In this document: positions 11,736 through 23,890 of the stretch, in pieces
How positions within the stretch are numbered: position 1 is the stretch's first letter
How the letters are laid out: every line of letters begins with the position of its first letter
Assembly: GCA_019054805.1 (NCBI GenBank)
Contig: JAHQIY010000003.1
Span: 8,618,001-8,682,000, forward strand
Direction: 5' to 3'
DNA from: Brachionus manjavacas
Taxonomy: Eukaryota > Rotifera > Eurotatoria > Ploima > Brachionidae
DNA: 64,000 bases
Notes under the pieces: generated by a model
The model's input: the letters and a program-made list of their open reading frames with translations, nothing else
What the model was told of the DNA's origin: nothing
Database searches by the model: none
Program-made: the position numbers and the translations under genes

Positions 11736-14700
11736 ATAATTTTGGAATAATTTTGGAATAATTTTATTACCAATTTTATCTATTAAGCGATTACAAAATT
11801 CTAAAGTTACCTTTTCGTTCCAATATTTATTAGTCTAATTAACTAATTGTTCTTTAGTTTGAGGATTCTCAACCGTAAATAAGTTATATTCTAAGTTTGC
11901 CCACATTGACATTAATATCTTTTCTTTAGAAAATTTTTTTTAAGGATACCGGTGAGTATAAAATAAAAAAAATTTATTTTCATCTTATAAGATTATTTAT
12001 CAATAGATAGCCCTGATCTTCTGCAAGGAAAAATTGTTGGTTAACCCATAGCACCTTCCATATCACTGTTATATCTTCCAAAAACTGAGCACCCATAAAA
12101 AATTAAATTATTTACATAATTTTTTTTGTGTCAAACTCCTTATGTGGTTGCTATTTTAACAATTTAAAAACGTGTTGATATTTATCAAATTTTGACACTT
12201 AACTATTGTATGGTAATACGGGCTATGCTCTTATTTTAATTTAACCAAACTTTTTTGAAAGAGTATGCGATTTTATCCAGATAGGTGAATATTTATCGAT
12301 GCTGATGATATTTGTCTGATTTACAGTGATTTAAATAGAGCTACTGTGCTGTAAATATCATATTTTTTTATTTATTTCTCAATTAGTTAGAATATCAAGA
12401 AAATAAATAAAGTCTTTCTCATCATCATCAGAAGATGGATAATTAGTTTTTACAAAGGAATAACACTAAGATCTAAAAGTTGTTGAAAATTTTTACTATC
12501 TAAAATTCCTTCAAAATTAACGAATTTCGTTTTACCTTTTAGTGATATTTCATCAAAGAGATGAATCTTTTAATTCAATTCTTACAAATTTAAACTTCGA
12601 ACAAGAGTTAAATTTTAATCTAGTTTAATTTTAATTTTAATCTTAAAGAACAACATTAAAAACAAGTTATTACCTAAAACTTGTTAAAGGCTAATACATT
12701 AAATTTGAAATGGTTAAGCAAAAATAAATTTAACATTATTGCAAAATTTGAAATAATGTTAAATTGTGAAAGAATATGAAAACTCTTGAAAGCTTTTGAA
12801 GCATTATGAACGATGGTAAATACTGTTTGAATGGTCAAGACTGTAGTTTTTAAACAAAAATATATTCTGGTTTTTGCTTGTCAAAAGATTTATTCATTAA
12901 TCTTATAAAAAAAATTAGAATATTTTTGAAATTTCGATCAAACAAACGTAAAAACTGAATTTTTGTATAAATTACGAAAATTCAGTCAATTGTAGGCATC
13001 TTAAAAAATTTTGTTGTTTTACGTTAAATTTCAAAAATTTACATAGTTTTATAAAAATTACGGATTATTATGCAAAATCCTACTGAGGAATCAGCTCTGT
13101 AAATAAAATTAAGTTTTGGTTGTGCTCATGATGCTTGTTTCATAACTTGGTCTTTTTCTTCAGCTCAATATTGAAATAAAATTTAAATTGAAAAGCTTAA
13201 TTCTATAAAAAAAAAGAAAAAAAGCAATTAAATGGACATTGTATAATAGTGTCAAATTAGAATAAAATAATAAGGATTTCAAAGATTTAATGCATTTTAG
13301 TATGTTTTTTAAATTACAGTAATTAATTGTAACTTTATCTTTAAGGTTGTTATTTTCGAGTCATGCGAATTATCAATCAAATTCGATCTCATCTTCTTCT
13401 AATTCATCTAATGTACAATCATAAGATATATCATGCATTAAGGTTTAACTATTTGAATTACATAAAGCTTAGAAAGCGAATTTTTTATTTTTTTACTTGA
13501 TTTCTACTCATCTTTTGCTAATGGAAGCTAAGAATGAACCAGTGCCCGAATAAGAAGATATTCAGATGGTTTTTTGATTTTGAAAAAATTTGGATATTAA
13601 AATTTTGAGAAACAAAATAAAACAAAAAATTTAAAATCTATTTTATTAATAAGAGACTTATTTTAATAGATAATATAATTTTCAATGTGACTTAAACTTT
13701 TAATAAATAATGACCTATGATTTTCATTACCGCTAATTATAATAAAAATAAAATTCTAAATTAAGACAAAGCTAAATCTAATTCATTAAAAGATCCTAAC
13801 ATTCTGCTGACTCAAAACCCTAAACCAGGACTGGCTACAACCGCTTCTAATTTAAATGAGTTTTTATTAAAAATAGCGGTACAAAAACACTATTTGCCAT
13901 AAGTTATAATACAATTAATAAAATGTGTTTTTTTTCAACTTTCATGTCTCTTATTTGATTATATTTAATATATTTTGTGACTTTTAAAGTTATTTGTGTG
14001 ATCAATTTCAAAAAGAATTTAAAAATTTTATCCAAAATTAAATTAAAATTTAAATTAAAATTTTTTTTATAAAAAAATCAATGAACCTAAAAAGATGATT
14101 TATCAATGCAGCATTACCAGGAATCCTTTACAAAAGTAAAATCAAATATTTCAGAAATTTGAAAAATTAAATCCCACTAAGGAAAAATATAAGATTCCAA
14201 GATTTAAAAAGAATAAATTTTTTTAAAAAATATTCTTGATTAGACTATTTAGTTCTTTTTAAATATTTTTAGATTTATTATACTTTAAAGTAGTAAAACC
14301 GAATTTATTTATTTATTATTTTGTTTTTTGTACAAATGCACAATTAATTATTAAGAATCTGACATAAATATTGCTATCCAAATAGAATCATCACTAAAAA
14401 TTTTTTTTTTTTTTTTTTTAATTCAAATTTCTATTTATTTTTTTCTTTTTTAAATTATTTTTTTGATTATTTTTTTTTTTTAAAAACTAATTCATAATAT
14501 TCAGTTTTTAACACAAAATTTTCATTATTTAATTTTAATATTTATAATTCGAATATTTTAACGATTAAATTTTTTAATAAAAAGAAAATATTTTTAGCTT
14601 ATTTTTAAAATGCCATTAACAAGCTAAGAAATTTGAAAATATTCAAATTTTCTCATTTTTAGATAAAAAAAGAAAAAATAATTGTAAAATTTATTAAATA

Positions 14701-14790
14701 ATTGCATTAAAATATATAAAAATGCTTAGAATAAAAAATAATTGGCCTAAAAAATTAGCGCTTATTAAAAGTGCAGGTTAAAAAATGCAT
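11736..14790. other. gene-free AT-rich region
   Basis: About 3 kb between the MITE and the 3' end of the phosphodiesterase gene. I see only low-complexity A/T runs (for example 14398-14480) and no open frame with recognisable content. Confidence 0.55.
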
Positions 14791-17700
14791 TTATTTGTGT
14801 TCAATGTTAGTTTTGTTATCATTTTGATTTTGAATAAATTTTTTCCAGTGTTTTATATTCTCATTGCATCCGTCTAGCATAGGCTTCATCAATGGATTAC
14901 ATAAACTCAGACTCTATATAAAATAAAAGCAAATTTAAAAAACTAAAAAATCAAAACAAAATCTCACATGATACATTGGCATGCAAACACTGTGTAAAAA
15001 TTGAATTTGCATTTGTGGTAATTTATCAGATTTGCTCCGATTCATTGAATCCTAAAAAATATAAAATAATTTTTTTTCAAATCTGAGGAATAAATTACAA
15101 TCGGCTCTTGTTTAAATTTTTCTTTTTCGAGATCACCTTCGCTAAAGAATTCACTCGAAACTAATTGAGACAACTTAAGAACATTTAAAAGCATAATCAT
15201 TTAGAAAAAATAATTTCTAAGAATACTCTATAATGGCATTTCCATGGTTTTGCACCACCACTTAAGTCACAAGCAGTCATTAGAATATTCCTTTAAGCAA
15301 AATATTAAAATAATTAAATTCAAAATATCTATTTACAAATTTTACAATAATAATTCCTTTTCGGAAGTTGTCTCAAAGACAGCTTTTGACGGCGAATTAG
15401 ATTTTTCAATGAATTTGTCAATATGTCTACACAAAATTATAAAGTTTCCTTGAAAATTCTTATGTTGAATAAGTTTACTTAAAATGCAAGGCTAAATCAG
15501 TGGCCAATATAGCCTTTTCAATTAAGTCAATTGCCGTGGAATGCTGCGCTGATGTTAAATTTGTCAAAATATTATTAACCTAAAATTTTTTAAAATTAGT
15601 TTAATTTTTCAATTTTTTATTTCAAAACTCACATTATTGTGAAGAATGACTATACACTGATTAAAATGATGGTGTTCCATAGTCGAAGTAGTGTACAATT
15701 TTGCCAATGGACTCTGAATTCTAAATTAAATCAATTTTATTCAAATAAAATAAATATTTCTTTTAGTTTACTTGATTTGAAAGTTGTTTGTAGTTCCTCT
15801 ATGATCCAAATCATGGCAAATACATGCGATCAGAAGGGACAAAATTTCAAGGTCATTAAATATATTTTTAAATTGACCAGTCTAAAACAAAAATAAGAAT
15901 AATTAAGAATTACTAAATTGGTTTTTACTAACAGTTAAAATTGTGAACATGGCTGACATGACATTGAACCCGTGGCGCCAATTGTGGTACGCTACTGGGC
16001 GGTAGTTTTTTTTAACTGTCAAAAAAAATCTACATAAAACATCGTATGGTATGTTAAATTTTTCGACAAGCTCCAGTTCGCCAAACATTGAAATGCAGGC
16101 TTTTAATGTTCCTATGTCATCAAGAGTATTTTCATCAAAGGAGAATGAATACAATCCCAGTTCGTGTGCTTCCGGAATTTCTTCTTCCTTAAACAATTTT
16201 CAATTTCTTTTTTAACTTGTAAAATCTCAATTACTGTTAACTGATCGACTTCATCTTGATTTGATGAGACATGATAAGACAAAACATCCAATGCCACTTG
16301 TTGCATATTCATTGCACGTACCACTTTTTCATACATCATTATATTTTGGATCCCTATCCCGCAAAACAGTGCAAACGCCTTTTTAAAAAAAATTTATATT
16401 TCGAAATTTTTTTTTAATTTTTCGGAAAAATATTATTTACTTCAGCAACATTGATGTCCGATCTTGAAAAATAGTTAAGAGTTGAACTCTTTATTTTGTT
16501 GCAAGCAAGGATTAGTGCAACAACTTGATCTGAACAGTTTGTCACTGGTATGCACAAAAACGAATTTGTGTTGGTCACTTCACCGAACTATAAGATAAGG
16601 TCTATATAGTAATCCTCAAATTGTTTAGACAAGGCAATTACATGACTGAATCTGGCGTCTTCTTTAGCATTTTGAACATTCAAAATCTTAAATTATTAAT
16701 TTTAATAAGAAAATTGTTAAGGTTATCATTTACTTCTCCAGAGTGTGACACTGTGTTTATGACGGACAATTCGGGTGAATCGACAGTAAAATTTGGAACC
16801 TTTGATTTGACCAATATTTCACGTGAAAAATTCTCATTTGTCTTAAGGTCATTGTAATTAAGTTCGTATACTCGATCAAAGTATTTATTAATATCCTTTT
16901 AAATTAGATTTATTTTAAATCATGAAATTTTCTTTTAAAAAAATGATAAATTACGTGAAATGAAGGGCGACGTGGAAATACTACACCTGTGTTTAAATTA
17001 TTGTTAACATTTGTATTGAACAAAATAACTTGACAATTTTCACATTCAAGCAAAAAAATTGAATTAAACAAAATTCTGGATACTAAGTGGTCAACTGTTG
17101 ATGCAGATTCATCAAAAACAATTGTTGCCAATTCCAACAAGACTTTATTTGTTTGAGCTTCTTTTTGTGATTGCGAATACAAATTAGAGTTTCTTATGGC
17201 GATTGATATAAACGGCATAAATTTGGCGAAAATCTTTTAAATAATTTAAAAACATTACAAATTTTTTATATATTTTTTTTGTAGATGTTTTTTTAGAGAA
17301 TGAACTTAATTGAACAAGGACTGGAAATTTATTTTTGTTGACGTTAAGAAAAAATTTCCGAATTGCGAAAATGTTAATAGATAAAAAATTTAAAGTCTTC
17401 AGTTTTTATTAAAAAATGTTCTTTTTCTTTTATGAAATTAAAAATAGTAATGCTTTTTAATTTTTCTTGGGCCTTATAAACTTGGTTTAATAAAAAAAAA
17501 ATATTACTGTTTTTTCTATCGCAAAGCAATTTAAAAAGACTTTAACTTTATAAAAGAATAAGAATATATTTTTATTAAAAATTGAAAAAATTTAAATTTA
17601 ATAAGTAACTTTATGTATGCTTTATGGACAATTTTAGAAAATTTAAAAATTTAAAACTTAAAGAAATTACTTATGTTTTTTTAAACAAAATGGTAGAAAT

Positions 17701-20700
17701 TACAGGGTTCGGGCGCAACCTCGGCCTAGAGATAAGAGATTTTTAAATAATTTAAATTAAAAGATGTTTAAAAGATTATATACTAGGAATAAAAATACAT
17801 GGGTTTAGATTGCATAGGGTGTACAAAGAAAAAATACATAAAAACCAATAAGAAAAGATTATTAGAAAAAATAAGGGACTCATAAAGTGCATCTTTTATC
17901 TCAGAATCAAAAATTTTATTTTATTTTTTCTATTAAAAAAGATTTTCTATTAAATCAGCCGTTAACAAGGCTAGTTCTATTCTAGGTACAATAAGGAGGA
18001 CTATAAATGCTATAACATACAGTTTTTCAAGAAACTATATTCAACATTTGTAAGGCCTCATCTAGAATTTGCATCAGTAGCATGGAATAACATGTCTGCA
18101 GGTGAGGATGCCAAGTTAGAAATTATACAACACAGAGCTACAAAGATGGTGGAATAATTAAAACTGAAAAATTATTTTAAACGATTAAGGATCTTGGGGA
18201 TTACAAACTTGGAAAGCAGGCATAAAAAAGGAGATCTAATACAAATATATTAATTAGTCAACGGACTCACACATTCCAGTTAGTAAGAGAATTCTGTAAA
18301 GAAAGCATGGGGAGAAACAGATTCTTGACCAACATAACTGCCCTGAATTTAATTTGCTACGTTGCAGTAAAATCTTTCGAGATAATCCATCCAAGTATTT
18401 ACATTTTTACTTTCAATTTAAAATATGATGCCATATTTAACTTTTGAGGATTTAAAAGTCAAATAAATTAAGTGATTTTATATTGATATTACTATATTGT
18501 TTTTTAAATGTCAAGTAGCTCTTTATATCCAGTTATTAATAAGTCAAAATAAATTCGAGAGAGGCAGAAAAAACATGAGTTAAATAGACATTAAATTAGA
18601 GAACCCGAAATAAAAAAATTTCTTGTAAAAAGTAAGTAAAAATTTAAGCAATTTTAATTTAAAGATAATTTGGAACAAACTAACGCAATATTCAAAAAAA
18701 GATGAATTAATAGAATTATTTATAAGTTACATTCTTAATAGATTTTTTAGATAATTAAACCTGAAGAGAATTGATTAAATTTGTCAATATCAATATCTTC
18801 GACTTTTTTTTAATGTTTTAGCAACCAATTTCAGAATTCAATTTGTTTATTTTATCCTTTTTAAATAAAAAATTATAAATTTGATTTAAAAACTAATTTA
18901 GAAATCTAATCTTATTTTCAGATTCTTTTGGGTCGATTACCCATAATAGCAATTTTGTTTAGTGGAAAAGCATGAGAAATGACAAAAAATAAGGGTGCAT
19001 TGTCGCAAAACCTTAAAAGCTGTTTTTTCGATTTTTAATGGCAAAATTTTATTATTTAATATGTAAAAAAAACTACATTTTCTAGTATATATTTTTTATA
19101 TTCTTTTCAAAAACTTAATCAGCTTTTGGGTGTATCTCGCAAGTCATGAAGGTGTTTTTGGGTGTTTTATATTATTGTTTTTTTTTAATTCAAAATTTAA
19201 CGGTGATGATTTTTTTTTAAGATGAAAAAGGATTTACAGTAAAATTCAGATAACTAGGATTATATGCATCAAAAATTGAGCTTTTATAACAATTTTGGTG
19301 ATTTACACCCGGTGTTATTTTTTCTCGATATTGATGGGTGTCGGTTTTATACATAACCTCGAGCTAAAGCTCCTTTAGATTAAAAGAAAAAATTAAATGT
19401 TAAAAATTTTCTAAAAGAAGAAAAAAGTATATAGTTACTCTTTTTGCTTTTTGTTATTAAATTTGTGGCATTTTTTATAAAAGTTATTATTAAGAAGAGT
19501 CTAAATAATTTGTTTTACTGTGAATCGTATTTCGAGAAAAAATTCCCTTTAGTTATTTTAGTTTAATTTTTTGCGAGTTTTAGAGGTAAAAATTTTATTT
19601 TATTATTTGAAAATTATTTACATATAAACTAAGTTTCAAAGGTTGAGAAAAGAAAAAAATTTTAAATTTTTTTACGAAGCACTTACCAATGCATTAAGTG
19701 AAAAATAAAAAAATTTCAAAAATTTTTGAATTCAACGTTTTTAAATTTTTCATGAATTGATGAAAACTGACAGCTTAGAATAATTTTGACAGAAATAATT
19801 TTTAAAATATTTTTTCTTTGAATATTGTGCCGAAATTCGGTGTTATTTTAATTTCTTTTATTTCTATTTTTTTTATTTTATACTTCCCATTTTTGTTAGC
19901 TAATTAATAAATAAATATTTCTGCTAACTTGCTAATCTAATGAATTTTCTAAAATCACCATTATTTGATAAAATTTCTCATTAAATAATGTACAAAATAA
20001 TTTTCTAATTTAAAAATTCCTCTTTACATAAATTGGCAAAATAGTAAATACCTCTTCGTCTTCTCTAGTAAAACTGATTTCTTCGCTATTATTGTTCTCT
20101 TCCAAATCTGACTCATCTCCGAGTTTATTGATAGCCTCGGCAACAGCGATACATTGTCCATTTTCATTCAAAATCGGAAGACATACAATACTTTTTGTTT
20201 TGTATCCAGTTTTTTGATCAATGGTTGCATTAAATCTTGGATCGCTGTAGGCATCCATTATGTTAACTGATTCTCCTGTTGAAGCCACGTATCCTACAAT
20301 GCCCTTACCATAAGGAATTTTTATTTGCTCACCGTCATCCTCATCAATAGATCCATCGTCCAAACTATCAAATGCGTAATTTTTCACAAATTTGTTCAAA
20401 CATTTCGATTTGGCGTCGAAAACTACGCTAACCAAAATTTTTTTATCTTTTCCGTTTTCTGTGCCATTATTCTTTTCGACACCGGTCTCAACATCATCAT
20501 CCTCATCGACTACCAAAAATAATGAGCATCGATCTGCGTCCAATAACAGGCTCACAGTGTTCAAAATTTTCTTACAAGTTGTCCTTAGGTCCAGACTTTG
20601 ATACAAACATTTTACCAATGTGTACATCTTTTCATACAAACTCAACTGCCTAAATTTGTTTCGGCTCACTTGCTTCTTGACATTTTCATGTTCAATCTGG

Positions 20701-21074
20701 TTAAATTGATTTGCAGGAGGCAGATTTGGCTCACTGAACGAAGGATTTAATGAAGTTGAATTGAGGAAAAGAGATTTGAGTGATGCTGCATTTGAATTTG
20801 GAGAGCTGTATTTGGCCAATTTAGAATTATTCTGGGCAGGACTTGTTAAAGGCTCCGGAAAGTTGGTCTCTTGAATGCTGGATTTTTTGTTGCATGCTGT
20901 ATTAAAACTTGCCAGCAAAAGGCCAGATTTATCACTAAGTAGTGAGGTTCGTCGTCGCTGAATTTGAAGTTTTTTCAAGTAATCTTGCAAAAATTCCGGA
21001 TGATTATCCAACCAAGAGGATACAACATTCGTGTCCAAGTTTGGCAGTGAATCCGAATCGCTCATAGGGTCCAT
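14791..21074 (-). CDS. PDE11: dual-GAF 3',5'-cyclic nucleotide phosphodiesterase, PDE11-like
   Basis: Hydrolyses cAMP/cGMP. Fifteen exons, all GT-AG and phase-consistent, give about 926 residues (human PDE11A4 is 933): 20052-21074, 16955-17233, 16734-16895, 16642-16686, 16441-16587, 16235-16378, 15933-16187, 15772-15881, 15633-15720, 15479-15579, 15346-15426, 15227-15290, 15099-15173, 14968-15051, 14791-14913. GAF-A (about 160-341) keeps an NK...F..DE motif but has an acidic insert near 189-212. GAF-B (about 365-550) ends NK...F..SD. The catalytic domain (about 605-900) has HNWRH at 668, CHDLDHRGT near 707, MEHHHFNQC, and TACDLSGG, so the metal-binding His/His/Asp/Asp are all present. The linker VALDVLSYH and the [13 protein letters not shown] block look more like PDE11 than PDE5 or PDE10. 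All introns but the first are short; intron 1 is 2.8 kb and holds LINE debris. The subfamily is by resemblance; a PDE5/6/11 ancestor-like enzyme remains possible. Confidence 0.9.
17940..18400 (+). pseudogene. LINE reverse transcriptase remnant (C-terminal end) in PDE11 intron 1
   Basis: Read across a frame break near 18045, the plus strand gives [19 protein letters not shown], then [13 protein letters not shown], then [20 protein letters not shown] and [17 protein letters not shown]. These are the C-terminal blocks of CR1/Jockey-type LINE reverse transcriptases (RPHLEYASxVWNP; RRATK; LGLxxLExRRxRGDLI). Several stops and frameshifts make it inactive. It lies antisense to the host gene, in its longest intron. 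Confidence 0.75.
19357..19385 (-). repeat. GGAGCTTTAGCTC hairpin, retroposon tail-like
   Basis: On the minus strand AAAGGAGCTTTAGCTCGAGG echoes the GGAGCTCTAGCTCGG motif at 2935-2950. Both are near-palindromic. This supports a dispersed family but is short enough to be coincidence. Confidence 0.25.
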
Positions 21075-23714
21075 TTATCTTTTTTCGTCATCTAAACTTT
21101 AATTTCAAAAATTTATTTCATTCAAAAGTAAAATAAATATTCGATCATAATAGCCGAATTTAAAAATTAAAATTGAAATTTTGTTCACTTAATAAGAGAA
21201 AAAGCAAAACAACATAATTAAAGCATAATTTTTTTTTCGATACCAAATTTCAACTACAATAAATAAAGCTGGAATCTATTCATTTTTTTTATCTCAATAT
21301 ATTGCCTAATACAATAAAACAAAATTACAGCTTAGACTATTCTTATAATTGAAAATTCGGTCAAGAGAATTTTTTTCCGACTAATGGAACTTTTTTTAGC
21401 TATTTAATGAATTTGCTGATTTTAAAATTTAATTTGAAGAAATATTTAACTAATGCCTGAAAAGAATAGTTCGGAAACGCAATAGGTACTTTCCTAAATT
21501 ATTTTTTTCAAATTTCTCCGGATTCACTGTTTTCTCATTTTGTTTTGTCAAAAAAAATTAATCTAAGACTTGAATGTATTTCAGATTTTCCACTAATTTA
21601 TGGGTACCCTCAGCTTGCTAAAAGCTCAACAATTTAAATATTGGCTTAAACAATTGGGAATGATTAATTTTAATATATGTACAACGAAATAAAAATTTAA
21701 ATATTTTATGAAATTGTGTTGTTGGTTTAAAATAAAATTCTAACTTAATTAACAAATATTCAATTATCATTTTATTCAAAATCATTGTAAGTCTTATTTT
21801 TTAGTTTATTTCTGACCTTCTATCTTTACTTAATAGAATTAAATTTTTTCTTGGATTAATTACAACCAAAAAAAAATCCGAACTTAGATAAAAAATAAAA
21901 AAAAATCTCCTAATATTTATTGCTCAACCACGAAATCGGTCTTAGTAAATACAATTTAAAAATAATTTTGTTTAAAATAAATCATAATGGCTACAGTAGT
22001 TAACATAAAATTTATTCTATTTGAATTAAAGTTGTTTATTTTAGTTCAATGTAATTCTTAATCAATAAGTTCTTTCTCTTAAACAAAACTTTATGCTTTT
22101 ATTAAATTTTAATTTTTGTATAAATAAATAGTTTCTAAGTGAAATGAATGAGTTTCGAGTGAAAACAGGAAACGCGATCATGGTTTCATTCATATTATGC
22201 TGACATGTTTCAGCGAATTGCGAATCTGAATTAAAAATATAAAGTTTTTGCGTAATATTTTAGCTTCTCATTAGATCAAGCATTTTATCCGGATGAAAAA
22301 CATTTTTTAAAAAGTGTTAGTTTTACGCTAATAAAACTGTTGATGAATAAAAATCAAAATTAAAAAAAAATTACTTAAAATTATTCCGAGTATTTATTAT
22401 TTACAAACAATGCTACATCCTTTTTTTTTAATTCTATTTTATAATTATATAAATTTAAATTAAAGATCAATTAAAACGAAAAAATTAATGGTGACGGCTC
22501 TTATTCGAGTTTTTTTTTTTTTTAGAAAATCGGAGTAAATTTCTTTCATTAAAAAAACATGCTTAATTTTTATAAATTTTCTAGTTAATAATTGGGTATA
22601 CTGGCTCATTCAATATTAATTTATTTATTTATCACTTTAATTATCTGAAGCTTATATTTAAGATTTTTTTAAAATAAAATTGAATAGTGGGTCTTTTGAA
22701 ATTGTAAAATTTAGTTTCTTTGTGCTAAAAATTAAAAAAAAACTAAAAACCAAAAAACATTTAAATTAAAATGAATTTATGATAGTTATCACAAATATGA
22801 ACCACAATGTATTATTAACTTAAAAAAGAGAATACACTACTTTGCTGTTTTCTTCAGTTGGACCTATTGACTACGAAGGCTTATTAATACTCTCTAATAT
22901 AAAGAATGTTCTTTTTAGATTAGAAAATTTTCCTCCTCTGGTAAAAAAGCACATACTTTCGGTCTTTTTAGGACCTAAATAGTATAAAAATGATATTTTT
23001 TTTGTACTTTTTAGAAAATAATTATTTGTATTAGCTGAGAAAGCACATAAATACTTATACTATTTATGCAATTAATATCCTTAAATGAAAAAATTAATTC
23101 AATTAATTGAAAAAAGAATCTTAACTACCGGAATCCCTATACCACGGCTCTGTCCGAATTAAATTTTTTCAATAATAATCAGACATTGTCCTTTTTGACT
23201 AACTTGAAATTTTGAATTTTTAAAAAGTATCAAGAGTTTTTTTTGTTAATGTCAATACATTCTAGATTTAAAGGCAGTAGGTTTTCAGACTGGTCAATTT
23301 TATTACCAAGTCTCATCTAATGGGTTATTTTCAGTATTTCTTCAGTTAAAAAAAATCTTCTAATTTAAAAAGAAAACTTTCAAATATTGGACCCTACCAA
23401 ATTTTTCGAATATTTATGAAGCATTAAATCTTGGAGCATTTTTTTCTGGCTAGGAAAGATAGATGGATTGCTAAATCTAGATACAAATTCTAAATATTCT
23501 ATGCAATCAAATATCAAAATTCATTTTTTTCAATCTATTATTAATATCTAGTTAAACCGAGTAATTAAATTTTCAGAGAAAATAATAATCTCAAAATTTA
23601 ACAAATCTTTTCTAGTCATGAAAAAATGTGTTTCGAGAAAAGAATCGATGCCTCACTTATTAAATTAAGCGCTAAATAAAAATTCCTCTGCTCCCAGTTG
23701 AAATTTGCCATTTT
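21075..23714. other. gene-free AT-rich region upstream of PDE11
   Basis: The first few hundred bases should contain the promoter and 5' UTR of the minus-strand phosphodiesterase, but I see no specific element. The rest is AT-rich with homopolymer runs and no open frame above 60 codons on either strand. Confidence 0.5.
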
Positions 23715-23890
23715 TTAGGTCACTTTTCGAATTCGCCATAGCAGTGTGGAATCCTGGCAAAAAAGATATGGAAACACTTGAAAGGGTTTTAAATAAGTTA
23801 AAAGCTTGAGGGGCTAGCCCTACGAACTAATGTTTGGAGAAGCAGTTTGCCAAGTTTGGCTATTGTAACATTTTCTTCTGATGAAAAAGA
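23715..23890 (+). pseudogene. short LINE reverse transcriptase remnant
   Basis: The frame reads LFEFAIAVWNPGKKDMETLE followed by RVLNKLKA, then in a shifted frame GLALRTN and WRSSLPSLAIV. This matches the conserved block near the end of CR1/Jockey-type reverse transcriptases (LEYAsxVWNPxxKKDIxxLExVQRRATK). It is related to, but not the same copy as, the fragment at 17940-18400. Only about 60 codons survive. Confidence 0.55.

Noticed and set aside
20325-20601. Plus-strand frames opposite PDE11 exon 1
   Set aside because: Antisense shadows of the long GAF-A exon.
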